DNA from: Dokdonia pacifica
Lineage (GTDB): Bacteria; Bacteroidota; Bacteroidia; Flavobacteriales; Flavobacteriaceae
DNA: 64,000 bases
Reading direction: 5' to 3'
Assembly: GCF_900188275.1 (NCBI RefSeq)
Contig: NZ_FZNY01000004.1
Span: forward strand, 124,001 to 188,000
The notes under the pieces were generated by a model. The model was not told where the DNA came from and did no database searches. It saw only the letters and a program-made list of their open reading frames with translations. Position 1 is the first letter of the stretch; every line of letters starts with the position of its first letter. Made by a program: the position numbers and the translations under genes. This document shows positions 8,386 through 18,004 of this stretch, piece by piece.

Positions 8386-9168
8386 ATGAAACAAGCAAAA
8401 TTAACGGTGGTTGGTGCAGGACCAGGAGATCCTGATTTAATCACCATCAAAGCAATTAAGACACTTGCTACGGCAGATGTAGTGCTCTATGATGCATTGG
8501 TAAATCCAGTCTTGCTAGACTATGCTCCCAATGCCGAAAAGATTTTTGTAGGGAAGCGTAAAGGATGTTATGTCTACCAGCAAGAACAAATTAATGATTT
8601 GATCATTAGTAGAGCTTTTAGTCATGGTCATGTGGTGCGTTTAAAAGGAGGCGATCCATTTATTTTTGGACGTGGAGCCGAGGAGTTGGATATTGTACGT
8701 GAGCATGCAATTGAAACAGCAATGGTGCCTGGTATTTCTTCTGCTTTAGCAGTGCCTGCTTATCAAGGAATCCCATTAACTAAGCGTGGAAGTGCAGAAA
8801 GTTTTTGGGTAATTACCGGAACAACAAAGTCTCATAAAATGTCTACAGATGTGGCGCTAGCAGCACAATCCAATGCAACGGTTGCGATCCTAATGGGGAT
8901 GAGTAAATTGGGTGAGATTGTATCCGCTTTCGCGAAAGCGGGTAAAGAAAAAATACCCGTAGCCATTATCCAAAATGGGACACGAGATGATGAAAAAACT
9001 GGCTTTGGAACCATCGAAACTATTGAAAAAGTAGTCGCAGAGAAAAAGCTCACATCTCCTGCCATTATTGTGATTGGAAAAGTAGTGGAAAATAGAAGCA
9101 TATTGTCTGAAAGAATTGCCGCAATTCAAGAAAAAGAATTACCTCAAAAGCAGTTACGTTATGCATAG
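8386..9168 (+). CDS. cobA: Uroporphyrinogen-III C-methyltransferase
   Basis: 260 residues. VVGAGPGDPDLITIKAI (residues 7-23) is the SAM-binding N-terminus, YDALVNP follows, and VRLKGGDPFIFGRGAEE (about 84-100) is the family signature. The enzyme methylates uroporphyrinogen III twice to precorrin-2, the first step to siroheme, which the adjacent sulfite reductase needs. It starts 8 nt after that gene and overlaps the next gene by 8 nt, so translation is probably coupled. A TTTCGCGAAA palindrome lies in the coding region and is read as AFAKA. Confidence 0.95.
   Translation: MKQAKLTVVGAGPGDPDLITIKAIKTLATADVVLYDALVNPVLLDYAPNAEKIFVGKRKGCYVYQQEQINDLIISRAFSHGHVVRLKGGDPFIFGRGAEELDIVREHAIETAMVPGISSALAVPAYQGIPLTKRGSAESFWVITGTTKSHKMSTDVALAAQSNATVAILMGMSKLGEIVSAFAKAGKEKIPVAIIQNGTRDDEKTGFGTIETIEKVVAEKKLTSPAIIVIGKVVENRSILSERIAAIQEKELPQKQLRYA
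8924..8941. repeat. TTTCGCGAAA palindrome inside cobA
   Basis: An 18-nt perfect palindrome with compensated outer bases (CCG...CGG instead of TACG...CGTA), read as SAFAKAG. Confidence 0.9.
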
Positions 9169-9775
9169 TTCACATACCACTCCAGTTGGGGAGCAACGTA
9201 ATACATTATATCCTGTTTTTTTAAAAGTGCGGAATCTTCATGTGCTTATTGTAGGTGGCGGAAATGTAGCAGAAGAAAAGTTGCGATTTTTATTGAAATC
9301 AAGTCCAGATGCAAGAGTAACAATGATCTCTCCTATGTATAGAGAAGAAACAATCGAACTTGCCGAAAAACATCAGGTGACCATGCTTCATGGAAAGTAT
9401 AAAAAGAAGTTGCTAAAAGGAAAACACATTGTGATAGCCACAACCGATAAACCTAAAGTAAACATCAAAGTATATAATCACTGTAGGAAGAAAGATAAAC
9501 TGGTAAATGTAGCTGATAATCCACCATATTGTGATTTTTATATGGGAGGTATTGTGACCAAGGGGCATGTGAAAGTAGCCATTTCTACCAATGGTCAATC
9601 TCCTACAACAGCCAAACGATTACGTCAGTTTTTTGAAGAAGTAATACCCGATAAAGTAGATGATTTAGTTCAAAACTTAAATGAATATAGAAAAACTATT
9701 AAAGGTGATTTTGAAGAAAAAGTCGAAACCTTAAATGAGTTTACAAAAGGATTAGTAGAAAAAAAAGAAGCATAA
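9161..9775 (+). CDS. Precorrin-2 dehydrogenase / sirohydrochlorin ferrochelatase (CysG N-terminal type)
   Basis: 205 residues from the ATG at 9161, which overlaps the end of cobA; an in-frame TTG 45 nt upstream is less likely. LHVLIVGGGNVAEEKLRFLL is the NAD-binding Rossmann loop, ADNPPYCDFYMGGIV and VAISTNGQSPTTAKRLR are typical of the Met8p/SirC/CysG N-terminal group. It would oxidise precorrin-2 and insert iron to complete siroheme. The methyltransferase half of CysG is supplied by the separate cobA gene just upstream. Whether this short protein does both dehydrogenation and iron insertion cannot be read from the sequence. Confidence 0.9.
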   Translation: MHSSHTTPVGEQRNTLYPVFLKVRNLHVLIVGGGNVAEEKLRFLLKSSPDARVTMISPMYREETIELAEKHQVTMLHGKYKKKLLKGKHIVIATTDKPKVNIKVYNHCRKKDKLVNVADNPPYCDFYMGGIVTKGHVKVAISTNGQSPTTAKRLRQFFEEVIPDKVDDLVQNLNEYRKTIKGDFEEKVETLNEFTKGLVEKKEA

Positions 9776-9780
9776 AAGAA

Positions 9781-10836
9781 ATGATTACAACAGATATATT
9801 AATAATTGGAGCCGGTCCTACAGGACTATTTACTGTTTTTGAAGCGGGACTATTAAAATTAAAATGCCACCTCATTGATGCATTGCCTATTCCTGGAGGA
9901 CAATGTGCAGAGATTTATCCTAAAAAACCTATTTATGATATTCCTGGTTTTCCAGATGTATTGGCAGGTGATTTGGTAGATAATCTAATGAAACAAATTG
10001 AGCCTTTTGAGCCAACATTCACCTTAGGAGAACGAGCAGAAACTATTACAAAATTAGAAGATGGGTCTTTTATTGTCACAACAAATAAAGGGACAAAACA
10101 CCATGCTCCTATCGTTGCTATTGCTGGCGGGTTAGGAAGTTTTGAACCACGTAAACCACAATTAGAAGAGCTTTCTAAATTTGAAGATAAAGGGGTAGAA
10201 TATATTATTAAAGACCCAGAAATATATCGTGATAAAAGAGTGGTCATTGCTGGTGGAGGAGATTCAGCATTAGATTGGAGTATCTTTTTAGCAGATGTAG
10301 CAAGTGAAGTAACATTAATACATAGGCGTAATGAGTTTAGAGGGGCGTTGGATTCTGTAGAGAAAGTACAGGAATTAAAAAATCTAGGTAAGATTAATTT
10401 AATCACTCCTGCAGAAGTAAAAGGAATTCTTGGAGAAGATCATGTAACAGGAGTTGCCATTGAGAAGAAAGGAGAAGATCCATTTATTGTAGATACAGAT
10501 CATTTTATTCCATTATTTGGGCTTTCGCCAAAATTAGGTCCTATTGGAGACTGGGGGCTTGAGATAGAAAAAAATGCAATCAAAGTAGATAATACATTAG
10601 ACTATCAAACCAATATCCCTGGGATTTATGCTATTGGAGATGTAAATACGTATCCAGGAAAATTAAAGCTAATTCTTTGTGGCTTTCATGAAGCAACATT
10701 AATGTGCCAAAGTGCTTATAAACGTATTTTTCCAGATAAAAAGTATGTCATGAAGTACACAACTGTAGGCGGTGTAGAAGGATTTGATGGAACAAAAAAG
10801 CAAGCACCGAAAGCTATCGTAAAAGCTATCGTCTAA
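9781..10836 (+). CDS. Thioredoxin-reductase-like ferredoxin--NADP(+) reductase
   Basis: 351 residues. FAD-binding ILIIGAGPTGLFTVFEAG at residues 6-23, GGQCAEIYPKKPIYDIPGFP (about 39-58), NADPH loop VVIAGGGDSALDW (about 155-167) and the FAD-closing block GIYAIGDVNTYPGKLKLI. The thioredoxin-reductase CxxC is absent, which with the length identifies the YumC-like type 2 ferredoxin reductases. Only 5 nt separate it from the siroheme gene and 12 nt from a [2Fe-2S] ferredoxin, so it most likely passes NADPH electrons to that ferredoxin for sulfite reduction. Confidence 0.92.
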   Translation: MITTDILIIGAGPTGLFTVFEAGLLKLKCHLIDALPIPGGQCAEIYPKKPIYDIPGFPDVLAGDLVDNLMKQIEPFEPTFTLGERAETITKLEDGSFIVTTNKGTKHHAPIVAIAGGLGSFEPRKPQLEELSKFEDKGVEYIIKDPEIYRDKRVVIAGGGDSALDWSIFLADVASEVTLIHRRNEFRGALDSVEKVQELKNLGKINLITPAEVKGILGEDHVTGVAIEKKGEDPFIVDTDHFIPLFGLSPKLGPIGDWGLEIEKNAIKVDNTLDYQTNIPGIYAIGDVNTYPGKLKLILCGFHEATLMCQSAYKRIFPDKKYVMKYTTVGGVEGFDGTKKQAPKAIVKAIV

Positions 10837-10848
10837 GAGGTTCGGGAA

Positions 10849-11178
10849 ATGCAAGATGTAAAGGTATATATCACAGATAGAGAAGGGGTGCAACACGAAG
10901 TTATGGCTCCTACAGATATGGCTATGAATCTAATGGAGGTAGTTCGTTCCTACGAATTAGCTCCTGAAGGAACCATTGGTGTTTGCGGTGGGATGGCAAT
11001 GTGTGCTTCCTGCCAATGCTATATCACATCAGACCATCAACTTAATGAGATGGAGTATGATGAAGATGCGATGCTTGCAGAAGCATTTCACGTGCAGGAA
11101 AATAGCAGATTAAGTTGCCAAATACCTATCACAGAATATCTCGACGGATTAAAACTAACATTAGCTCAAGAAGTATAA
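10849..11178 (+). CDS. [2Fe-2S] ferredoxin
   Basis: 109 residues of the adrenodoxin/putidaredoxin type. Cluster ligands are C46, C52 and C55 (C-x5-C-x2-C in GVCGGMAMCASCQC) and C90 in RLSCQIP. It follows the ferredoxin reductase gene by 12 nt and lies in the sulfite reductase operon, so I infer that it is the electron carrier between the two enzymes. A role in Fe-S cluster assembly, common for this ferredoxin class, is the main alternative. Confidence 0.93.
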   Translation: MQDVKVYITDREGVQHEVMAPTDMAMNLMEVVRSYELAPEGTIGVCGGMAMCASCQCYITSDHQLNEMEYDEDAMLAEAFHVQENSRLSCQIPITEYLDGLKLTLAQEV

Positions 11179-11191
11179 AATCAGACGTATT

Positions 11192-11944
11192 ATGAATTCA
11201 ATACATAACTGGCCACTCCGACTTAAATGTAAAGTAGAAGCATTTACAAAAGAACTATTCTACAGTTTGTATGAAATTACAACTATAGAAAGTGAGCAAT
11301 CACAGAAAATTAAAAAACAGTTTATTGAAATCCTTGAACAATTAGATCATACTGATACTCAAAACATATGGGAAGTATTTATAAAACAGTTTCCTGAAAT
11401 TCATGAAAAATTAGCCTTAGATGCACAAGCTGCTTATGATAAAGATCCAGCTGCATCAAGTATTAAGGAAGTATACTTAGCGTATCCAGGTTTTTATGCC
11501 ATTGCTATTTATAGAATGAGCCATGTTTTATTAAATATGGGCGTGCAAATTCTACCTCGTATGATGAGTGAATATGCACATGGTGTTACAGGAACAGATA
11601 TTCACCCTGGTGCTCAAATAGGAGCATCCTTTTTTATAGATCATGCCACAGGTATAGTAATAGGCCAAACATCTGTAATTAAAAATAATGTGTCGATCTA
11701 TCAAGGAGTAACGCTTGGAGGTGTTCAGGTAAGTAAAGAACTCGCAAATACCAAAAGACACCCTACTATTGAAGATAATGTGACTATTTATGCAAACGCT
11801 ACTATTTTGGGAGGTGATATTGTCATTGGTGAAAATAGTATTATCGGCGCTAATGTTTGGATCACAGAATCTATTCCTCCTAATACTATTGTGAGCCATC
11901 AAAGTTCTATTAAAACAAAAACGAGAAACAGTTATGCAAATTAA
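11192..11944 (+). CDS. cysE: Serine O-acetyltransferase
   Basis: 250 residues. An alpha-helical N-terminal half ends in YPGFYAIAIYRMSH, followed by left-handed beta-helix hexapeptide repeats from about residue 130 (GTDIHPGAQIGASFFIDHATGIVIG, then a second run DNVTIYANATILGGDIVIG). It acetylates serine to O-acetylserine for the next gene. Unlike E. coli CysE, the C-terminus ends in KTRNSYAN without the terminal isoleucine that inserts into CysK, so a standard cysteine synthase complex is not obvious. It overlaps cysM by 11 nt. Confidence 0.94.
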   Translation: MNSIHNWPLRLKCKVEAFTKELFYSLYEITTIESEQSQKIKKQFIEILEQLDHTDTQNIWEVFIKQFPEIHEKLALDAQAAYDKDPAASSIKEVYLAYPGFYAIAIYRMSHVLLNMGVQILPRMMSEYAHGVTGTDIHPGAQIGASFFIDHATGIVIGQTSVIKNNVSIYQGVTLGGVQVSKELANTKRHPTIEDNVTIYANATILGGDIVIGENSIIGANVWITESIPPNTIVSHQSSIKTKTRNSYAN

Positions 11945-12827
11945 TCCCATCACAGGGCAAATAGGAAATACACCATTAGTAGCACCACAACGATTATTAC
12001 AAAAGGAAGGAGTACAACTTTTTTTAAAATTAGAAGGAAATAACCCTGGTGGAAGTGTAAAAGATAGAGCTGCTTTTAACATGATTTCAAAAGCATTAGA
12101 ACGAGGTGATATTAAAAAGGGAGATCATCTTGTTGAAGCTACTAGTGGTAATACAGGAATTGCATTGGCTATGGTAGCGTCTGTATTAGATTTGAAAATC
12201 ACTTTAGTCATGCCAGAAACCGCAACAGGAGAACGTGTGCAAACCATGGCTGCTTATGGTGCAGAGATTGTACTTACGGGAGGTGACAGAGGTATTGAAG
12301 GATCTAGAGATGTGGCAAATCAATATCGAGATGAAAAAGGATATTATATGCTGAATCAATTTGGTAATGACGATAATTGGAAAGCACACTATGCGACCAC
12401 AGGTCCAGAAATATGGGAAGCTACACAAGGCAAAATAACACACTTCGTCTCGGCTATGGGAACCACAGGAACTATCATGGGAACTTCTACATATCTCAAG
12501 GAGAAAAATTCGGACATTACGATTGTAGGAGGTCAGCCTACAGACGGTTCTAGAATCCCTGGTATTAGAAAATGGTCTCCAGAATATGTACCTAGTATTT
12601 TTGATAGACGTAAAGTAGATCAAGTGATTGAAGTAAGTCAGAGAGAAGCTACAGCAATGACACAACGACTTGCCAGGGAAGAAGGGATTTTTGCAGGGAT
12701 GAGTAGTGGAGGATCAGTTGCAGTTGCTCTAAAAGTAGCCGAGCAAATAGAAAATGGAGTTATTGTAGCGATTATTTGTGATCGAGGAGATCGATATCTC
12801 TCATCAGGAATCTATAATTTGGAATAA
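11934..12827 (+). CDS. cysM: Cysteine synthase (CysM type)
   Basis: 297 residues. PLP lysine K43 in GGSVKDRAAF, substrate loop TSGNTGIALA, and VSAMGTTGTIMGTSTYLKE for the phosphate pocket. It replaces the acetyl group of O-acetylserine with sulfide (or thiosulfate) to make cysteine. The start inside the end of cysE shows translational coupling. Length and the ending GDRYLSSGIYNLE suit CysM rather than CysK. It is the last gene of the long sulfate-to-cysteine run; a weak A/T-rich hairpin follows. Confidence 0.93.
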   Translation: MQINPITGQIGNTPLVAPQRLLQKEGVQLFLKLEGNNPGGSVKDRAAFNMISKALERGDIKKGDHLVEATSGNTGIALAMVASVLDLKITLVMPETATGERVQTMAAYGAEIVLTGGDRGIEGSRDVANQYRDEKGYYMLNQFGNDDNWKAHYATTGPEIWEATQGKITHFVSAMGTTGTIMGTSTYLKEKNSDITIVGGQPTDGSRIPGIRKWSPEYVPSIFDRRKVDQVIEVSQREATAMTQRLAREEGIFAGMSSGGSVAVALKVAEQIENGVIVAIICDRGDRYLSSGIYNLE

Positions 12828-12892
12828 CTGTAGAATATTTTTCTATAAAACAAACAATATTCGATTTATGCGGAAAATTTTTCGGATAAAGC

Positions 12893-12924
12893 TTGGATAT
12901 TTCAATTTTGAATCGCAATATTTG
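12893..12924 (+). promoter_or_regulatory. Candidate promoter of the metH-metF transcript
   Basis: TTG at 12893-12895 and AATATTTG at 12917-12924 are 21 nt apart, close to the Bacteroidota consensus TTG / TAnnTTTG (one mismatch). The predicted start falls about 24 nt before the riboswitch. Position and spacing are the only support. Confidence 0.45.
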
Positions 12925-12954
12925 CAGGAATAAAAGTTCAGTGCATTTTGAGAA

Positions 12955-13055
12955 GTTATCAAGAAAGGCGGAGGGAATAGACCCTGTGAAACCTTAGCAA
13001 CCCTTTCTCTTGAAAGAAGGTGCTACATTCTATCCTGATTATAGGAATAGATAAC
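12955..13055 (+). ncRNA. SAM-I (S-box) riboswitch aptamer
   Basis: P1 is a perfect 6-bp pair, GTTATC (12955-12960) with GATAAC (13050-13055). Between them come the S-box signature elements in order: AAGAAAGGCGGAGGGA, CCCTGTGAAACCTTAGCAACC, a helix with AAGGTGCTA, and a P4-like helix in the last third. It lies 124 nt upstream of the methionine synthase genes. By family knowledge SAM binding closes P1 and turns the downstream genes off. The leader after P1 (13056-13178) has a small CAAAC/GTTTG hairpin, but I cannot identify a clear intrinsic terminator, so the switch mechanism is open. Confidence 0.93.
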
Positions 13056-13178
13056 CCCAAACAATGGTTTGTAAACCCGTGTTCATTCTTGATATAATAA
13101 GTGTTCTTGTAGTTCATAAAAACTATAAGACTACCTCTTTTCAATAGTTTTTGTACAGAGATTGACTAGAAAAGAAAA

Positions 13179-14174
13179 ATGAATACAGTATATAAAGCTC
13201 TTAAAGAACGTATCCTTGTGCTAGATGGAGCCATGGGAACCATGTTACAGGCTTATAAGTTTTCTGAAGAAGATTTTAGAGGAGAGCGTTTTAAAGATTT
13301 TCACATTCCTCTTAAAGGAAATAATGACTTATTGAGTATCACACAACCTCATGCAATTGCAGAAGTGCATCGCAAATACTTTGAGGCAGGAGCAGATATT
13401 GTCGAGACCAATACATTTTCAGGCACTACCATTGCTATGGCAGATTATGAGTTGGAAAACGTAGTCTATGAATTAAATTACGCTTCCGCGAAAATTGCCA
13501 AAGAAGTCGCACAATCCTTTACAGAAAAAGAACCTCATAAACCACGTTTTGTCGCTGGAAGTATTGGCCCTACCAATAAAACTGCAAGTATGTCTCCAGA
13601 TGTCAATGACCCAGGATATCGTGCTATTTCTTTTGATGAATTACGCATCGCCTATAAACAACAAGTAGAAGCTCTTATAGATGGAGGTGTAGATATATTA
13701 TTAGTAGAAACCGTCTTTGATACCTTAAACGCAAAAGCAGCGCTATTTGCTATAGAAGAAGTAAAAGAAGAACGTGATACTGATATTCCTGTAATGATTA
13801 GTGGGACAATTACTGATGCTTCTGGAAGAACATTATCAGGACAAACCGCTGAAGCATTTTTAATATCTATTCAGCATATTCCATTGCTTTCTGTAGGATT
13901 TAATTGTGCACTAGGAGCCAAGCAATTACAACCACACCTAGAAGCCATTGCTTCTAGAACACAAGCAGGAATATCTGCCCACCCTAATGCAGGATTACCT
14001 AATGCCTTTGGAGAATATGATGAAACACCAGAAGAAATGGCTGTTCAGATCAAGAATTATGTAGATAAAAACCTAGTAAATATTGTAGGAGGATGCTGCG
14101 GGACCACTCCAGCACATATCAAAGCCATTGCAAGTATTGTAGAAGGAGTAACCCCAAGATCTGTAACGGTATGA
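13179..14174 (+). CDS. metH: Methionine synthase, homocysteine-binding half
   Basis: 331 residues matching only the first domain of Met[10 protein letters not shown] begins at residue 16, [12 protein letters not shown] follows, and the zinc ligands are C243 (GFNCALG) and C306 and C307 ([10 protein letters not shown]). This domain binds and activates homocysteine. The remaining MetH domains are in the next gene, whose ATG overlaps this stop codon (ATGA). I read this as the natural two-gene form seen in Bacteroidota, not a frameshift, because the break falls exactly at the domain boundary and both ends look normal. Expression is expected to be SAM-repressed through the riboswitch. Confidence 0.95.
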   Translation: MNTVYKALKERILVLDGAMGTMLQAYKFSEEDFRGERFKDFHIPLKGNNDLLSITQPHAIAEVHRKYFEAGADIVETNTFSGTTIAMADYELENVVYELNYASAKIAKEVAQSFTEKEPHKPRFVAGSIGPTNKTASMSPDVNDPGYRAISFDELRIAYKQQVEALIDGGVDILLVETVFDTLNAKAALFAIEEVKEERDTDIPVMISGTITDASGRTLSGQTAEAFLISIQHIPLLSVGFNCALGAKQLQPHLEAIASRTQAGISAHPNAGLPNAFGEYDETPEEMAVQIKNYVDKNLVNIVGGCCGTTPAHIKAIASIVEGVTPRSVTV

Positions 14175-16897
14175 AAAAAGAAGCTCCAAGATATCTAAAG
14201 TTATCAGGTCTAGAACCACTCATAATTACACCAGAAAGTAATTTTATAAATGTTGGTGAACGTACCAATGTAGCGGGTTCAAGAAAATTTTTGAGACTTG
14301 TAAAAGAAGAAAAATTTGATGAAGCCTTAGCTGTTGCACGGGAACAAGTAGAAAATGGTGCACAAATCATAGATATCAATATGGATGACGGTCTTATTGA
14401 TGGAAAAGAAGCGATGGTTCGTTTTTTAAACCTTGTCATCGCCGAACCTGATATTGCACGTGTTCCCATCATGATAGATAGCTCTAAATGGGCTATTATA
14501 GAAGCAGGACTTCAAGTAGTACAAGGGAAATGTGTCGTTAACTCTATTAGTCTTAAAGAAGGAGAGCTGGAGTTTAAACAACAAGCAAAACGCATCAAAA
14601 GATATGGAGCTGCTGTGATTGTGATGGCATTTGATGAAGTTGGGCAAGCCGATACTTATGAAAGACGTATAGAAATTGCAAAACGATCTTATGATATTTT
14701 GGTAAACGAAGTACATTTTCCTCCAGAAGATATCATTTTTGATCTCAATATATTTCCTGTGGCCACAGGAATGGATGAGCATAAACTCAATGCTATAGAT
14801 TTTATAGAAGGTACCCGATGGGTGCGTAAAAATTTACCGCATTGTAGTGTCAGTGGAGGCGTAAGTAATGTTTCTTTTAGCTTTCGCGGAAATAATACCG
14901 TGCGTGAAGCCATGCATTCTGTGTTTTTATATCACGCTATTGAAGCAGGAATGAATATGGGAATTGTAAACCCATCTATGTTAGAGGTGTATGATGATAT
15001 TCCAAAAGACCTATTAGAACATGTAGAAGATGTTATTCTCAATAGACGCGATGATGCTACCGAGCGTTTATTAGATTTTGCCGAAACTGTTGGTCAGAAA
15101 GTAGTGACAGAAAAAGAAACAGAAGCTTGGAGAGAAGGCGATATCCAGAGTAGAATCACTAGAGCTTTAGTCAAAGGAATTGATAAGTATATAGTAGAAG
15201 ATGTAGAAGAAGCACGCCTTTCGGTATCAGCACCTATACAAGTTATTGAAGGACATCTAATGACGGGGATGAATGTCGTAGGTGATCTTTTCGGAAGTGG
15301 AAAAATGTTTTTACCTCAAGTTGTAAAATCAGCGAGAGTAATGAAAAAAGCAGTAGCGTATTTATTACCTTTTATTGAAGAAGAAAAACTTAAAAACGGA
15401 ACTACAGGAGAAAGCCAAAATGCTGGAAAGGTCTTGATGGCAACTGTAAAAGGTGATGTACATGATATTGGAAAAAATATTGTTTCGGTGGTCTTAGCCT
15501 GTAATAATTATGAAATTATTGATTTAGGCGTCATGGTGCCTCCAGAAAAAATTATTGCCTCAGCTATTGAAAATAATGTAGATATCATAGGATTAAGTGG
15601 GTTGATTACGCCTTCTCTAGATGAGATGGTCTATCTGGCCAAAGAACTACAACGTCAAGATATTGAAATTCCAATTTTAATAGGTGGTGCAACTACTAGT
15701 AAAGCACATACCGCTGTAAAGATAGATCCCGAATATAAAAATACAGTGGTGCATGTAAATGATGCATCACGTGCCGTAACTGTGGTAGGTGATTTGCTAC
15801 AAAAAGATACCAAAACCACTTTTAAAAATCAGTTAAAAGAAGAGTATACACGCTTTCGCGAAAGCTTTAACTCGCGTCAAAAAATTAAAGAATATCTAAC
15901 GATAGAAGAAGCGAGAGCCAATAAATATACAATCGATTGGAAATCAGAAGATATAGTCAAGCCTAAAAAAATAGGTGTTCAAATACTAGAAGATTTTGAT
16001 CTTCAAAAACTAGAAGATTATATCGATTGGAGTCCGTTTTTTAGAAGTTGGGATTTGCATGGAAGATATCCAAATATTCTTACCGATGAAATTGTAGGAA
16101 AACAAGCTACAGAGCTTTTTGCTGATGCGCAAGAAATGCTTCAGCAGATTTTTAAAGAAAAATGGCTTACCGCCAAAGCTACTTTTGGTCTTTTTGAAGC
16201 AAATACTGTAAACGATGATGATGTTGAAGTAACTATTTCAAAAGGATTAGAGAATTCTCTCCCTCAGGGTGAGATGCCTGAAAGGCAGAGAAGAATATTC
16301 AGAACCCTACGTCAACAATCTAAAAAAGCATCAGGAAAGCCTAACATAGCACTCGCCGATTTTATTGCGCCAAAAGAAAGCGGATTGCAAGATTATATAG
16401 GCGCTTTTTGTGTAACCACTGGATTTGGAACTGCTCAAAAAGCAGCCCAATTTGAAGAGGCGCTAGATGATTATAATGCCATTATGATTAAAGCTCTAGC
16501 TGATCGTTTAGCAGAGGCTTTTGCAGAATATCTTCATAAAGAAGTACGAACAATACATTGGGGATATGCAACCGATGAGGTTTTGCAAAATGAAGAATTA
16601 ATTAAAGAAAAATATAGAGGTATCCGACCAGCACCCGGATATCCAGCGTGTCCAGATCATTTAGAAAAAGAAACGATTTGGGAGTTATTACAAGTAAAAG
16701 AAAGTATAGGTGTAACCCTTACAGATAGTCTGGCAATGTGGCCAGCAGCAAGTGTAAGTGGCTATTATTTTGCACATCCAGAAGCACGTTATTTTGGATT
16801 GGGGAAAATAAAAGAAGATCAAGTGCGAGACTATGCAAATAGGAAAGAGATCGCTTTCGCGAAAGCGGAAAAATGGTTAGCGCCTACTATCGCATGA
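14171..16897 (+). CDS. metH: Methionine synthase, pterin/B12/activation part
   Basis: 908 residues from the ATG at 14171 that overlaps the previous stop; in-frame starts further upstream lie inside the partner gene. Order of domains: pterin-binding ([16 protein letters not shown] near residue 24, then [11 protein letters not shown]), B12 cap and B12-binding with D429-x-H431-x-x-G434 (H431 the lower cobalt ligand) and [11 protein letters not shown], and the reactivation domain with [12 protein letters not shown] near residue 815. It moves the methyl group of 5-methyltetrahydrofolate via cobalamin to homocysteine held by its partner. Two TTTCGCGAAA palindromes occur in the gene, one in a linker (TRFRESF), one near the end (IAFAKAEK). 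Confidence 0.95.
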   Translation: MKKEAPRYLKLSGLEPLIITPESNFINVGERTNVAGSRKFLRLVKEEKFDEALAVAREQVENGAQIIDINMDDGLIDGKEAMVRFLNLVIAEPDIARVPIMIDSSKWAIIEAGLQVVQGKCVVNSISLKEGELEFKQQAKRIKRYGAAVIVMAFDEVGQADTYERRIEIAKRSYDILVNEVHFPPEDIIFDLNIFPVATGMDEHKLNAIDFIEGTRWVRKNLPHCSVSGGVSNVSFSFRGNNTVREAMHSVFLYHAIEAGMNMGIVNPSMLEVYDDIPKDLLEHVEDVILNRRDDATERLLDFAETVGQKVVTEKETEAWREGDIQSRITRALVKGIDKYIVEDVEEARLSVSAPIQVIEGHLMTGMNVVGDLFGSGKMFLPQVVKSARVMKKAVAYLLPFIEEEKLKNGTTGESQNAGKVLMATVKGDVHDIGKNIVSVVLACNNYEIIDLGVMVPPEKIIASAIENNVDIIGLSGLITPSLDEMVYLAKELQRQDIEIPILIGGATTSKAHTAVKIDPEYKNTVVHVNDASRAVTVVGDLLQKDTKTTFKNQLKEEYTRFRESFNSRQKIKEYLTIEEARANKYTIDWKSEDIVKPKKIGVQILEDFDLQKLEDYIDWSPFFRSWDLHGRYPNILTDEIVGKQATELFADAQEMLQQIFKEKWLTAKATFGLFEANTVNDDDVEVTISKGLENSLPQGEMPERQRRIFRTLRQQSKKASGKPNIALADFIAPKESGLQDYIGAFCVTTGFGTAQKAAQFEEALDDYNAIMIKALADRLAEAFAEYLHKEVRTIHWGYATDEVLQNEELIKEKYRGIRPAPGYPACPDHLEKETIWELLQVKESIGVTLTDSLAMWPAASVSGYYFAHPEARYFGLGKIKEDQVRDYANRKEIAFAKAEKWLAPTIA
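15852..15865. repeat. TTTCGCGAAA palindrome inside metH
   Basis: Perfect over 14 nt and translated as FRES, a third reading of the same element; it falls in the variable linker after the B12 domain. Confidence 0.9.
16852..16867. repeat. TTTCGCGAAA palindrome near the end of metH
   Basis: Perfect over 16 nt, read as AFAKAE 12 codons before the stop. Confidence 0.9.
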
Positions 16898-16916
16898 AAC
16901 TGAATAATAGCGTCTT

Positions 16917-16967
16917 CTCGAGCGCAGTCGAGAGATTAGGAATATATAGTTTTCGACTGCGCTCGAA
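16917..16967. repeat. 14-bp inverted repeat between metH and metF
   Basis: TCGAGCGCAGTCGA at 16918-16931 is the exact reverse complement of TCGACTGCGCTCGA at 16953-16966, 21 nt apart, and each arm is itself partly palindromic. There is no U-tract right after it, so it resembles an intergenic repeat more than a terminator. Confidence 0.75.
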
Positions 16968-17016
16968 TAGATAAAAGAAATTTTTATCCTACTAAAAATA
17001 CGTTTAATTAAAAAGT

Positions 17017-17982
17017 ATGACCAAAGTAATTGACCACATCGCCCAAGCGTTAGAAAAGAAAGAAACTGCTTTTTCTTTTGAGATATTACCACCTCTCAAA
17101 GGGCAAAATATAGATACTATATTCTCAAATATAGATCCGTTAATGGAGTTTAAACCTCCATTTATTGACGTGACCTATCACCGAGAAGAGTATATCTATA
17201 AAGAACGTCCTGATGGATTACTAGAGAAAAAGGTGGTTCGAAAACGTCCAGGTACTGTGGGTATTTGTGCAGCCATACAAAATAGGTACAGCGTTGACGC
17301 TGTACCTCACGTGCTGTGTGGTGGTTTTACAAAAGAAGATACCGAGAATTTTTTGATTGATATGGATTTTTTAGGGATAGAAAATGTTATGGCATTACGT
17401 GGAGATGCTGTAAAAAGTGAAACGTATTTCAAACCTAATAAAAATGGAAATATGTATGCGCAAGATTTGGTAGAGCAAATTATGGATCTGAATGATGGGA
17501 AGTATCTAGATGAAGATCTTTTAAATAGTTCTAAAACAGATTTTTGTGTAGGTGTAGCTGGTTATCCTGAAAAACACTTGGAAGCACCTAGTTTAGAAAG
17601 TGATATTCATTTCTTAAAGAAAAAACTAGAAGCCGGAGCTTGTTATGTAGTAACGCAAATGTTTTTTGACAATCAAAAGTATTTTGACTTTGTAGATAAA
17701 TGCCGTGCTGCGGGTATCACAAAACCTATTATTCCGGGGTTAAAACCACTGTCTACAAGAAAACAATTGAATATGATCCCACAGCGTTTTAGTGTAGATG
17801 TACCGGATGCGCTAGTAATGGAAGTCGTAAAGTCTAAAGATGCAGCTGCTGTTCGTCAGGTTGGAATAGAGTGGTGTATCCAACAAAGTAAGGAGTTAAA
17901 AGAAGCAGGTGTTCCCGTTCTTCATTATTATTCTATGGGAAAAAGTGATAATATCAGACAAATTGCAGCTGGTGTTTTTTAA
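17017..17982 (+). CDS. metF: Methylenetetrahydrofolate reductase
   Basis: 321 residues of the TIM-barrel FAD enzyme: FSFEILPPLKG (residues 20-30) carries the catalytic glutamate, FIDVTYHRE follows, then LRGD (NVMALRGDAV) and ACYVVTQMFFDN. It reduces 5,10-methylene- to 5-methyltetrahydrofolate, the methyl donor for MetH directly upstream, so the two are probably co-transcribed from the riboswitch leader across the 119-nt gap. A near-perfect 22-nt hairpin (17285-17306) lies in the coding region where the protein reads RYSVDAVPH. Confidence 0.95.
   Translation: MTKVIDHIAQALEKKETAFSFEILPPLKGQNIDTIFSNIDPLMEFKPPFIDVTYHREEYIYKERPDGLLEKKVVRKRPGTVGICAAIQNRYSVDAVPHVLCGGFTKEDTENFLIDMDFLGIENVMALRGDAVKSETYFKPNKNGNMYAQDLVEQIMDLNDGKYLDEDLLNSSKTDFCVGVAGYPEKHLEAPSLESDIHFLKKKLEAGACYVVTQMFFDNQKYFDFVDKCRAAGITKPIIPGLKPLSTRKQLNMIPQRFSVDVPDALVMEVVKSKDAAAVRQVGIEWCIQQSKELKEAGVPVLHYYSMGKSDNIRQIAAGVF
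17285..17306. repeat. Hairpin-forming palindrome inside metF
   Basis: GGTACAGCGT and ACGCTGTACC form 10-bp arms around a TG centre. It is not the TTTCGCGAAA element. Confidence 0.7.
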
Positions 17983-18004
17983 AAAAGTTAGTGTATATTG
18001 AAGC

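Noticed and set aside
14093-14170. Upstream start for the second metH gene
   Set aside because: Those codons are the off-frame end of the homocysteine-domain gene; the ATG at 14171 gives the usual coupling.
14171-14174. Frameshift in metH
   Set aside because: The break is at a domain boundary with intact ends and ATGA overlap; split MetH is normal in Bacteroidota.
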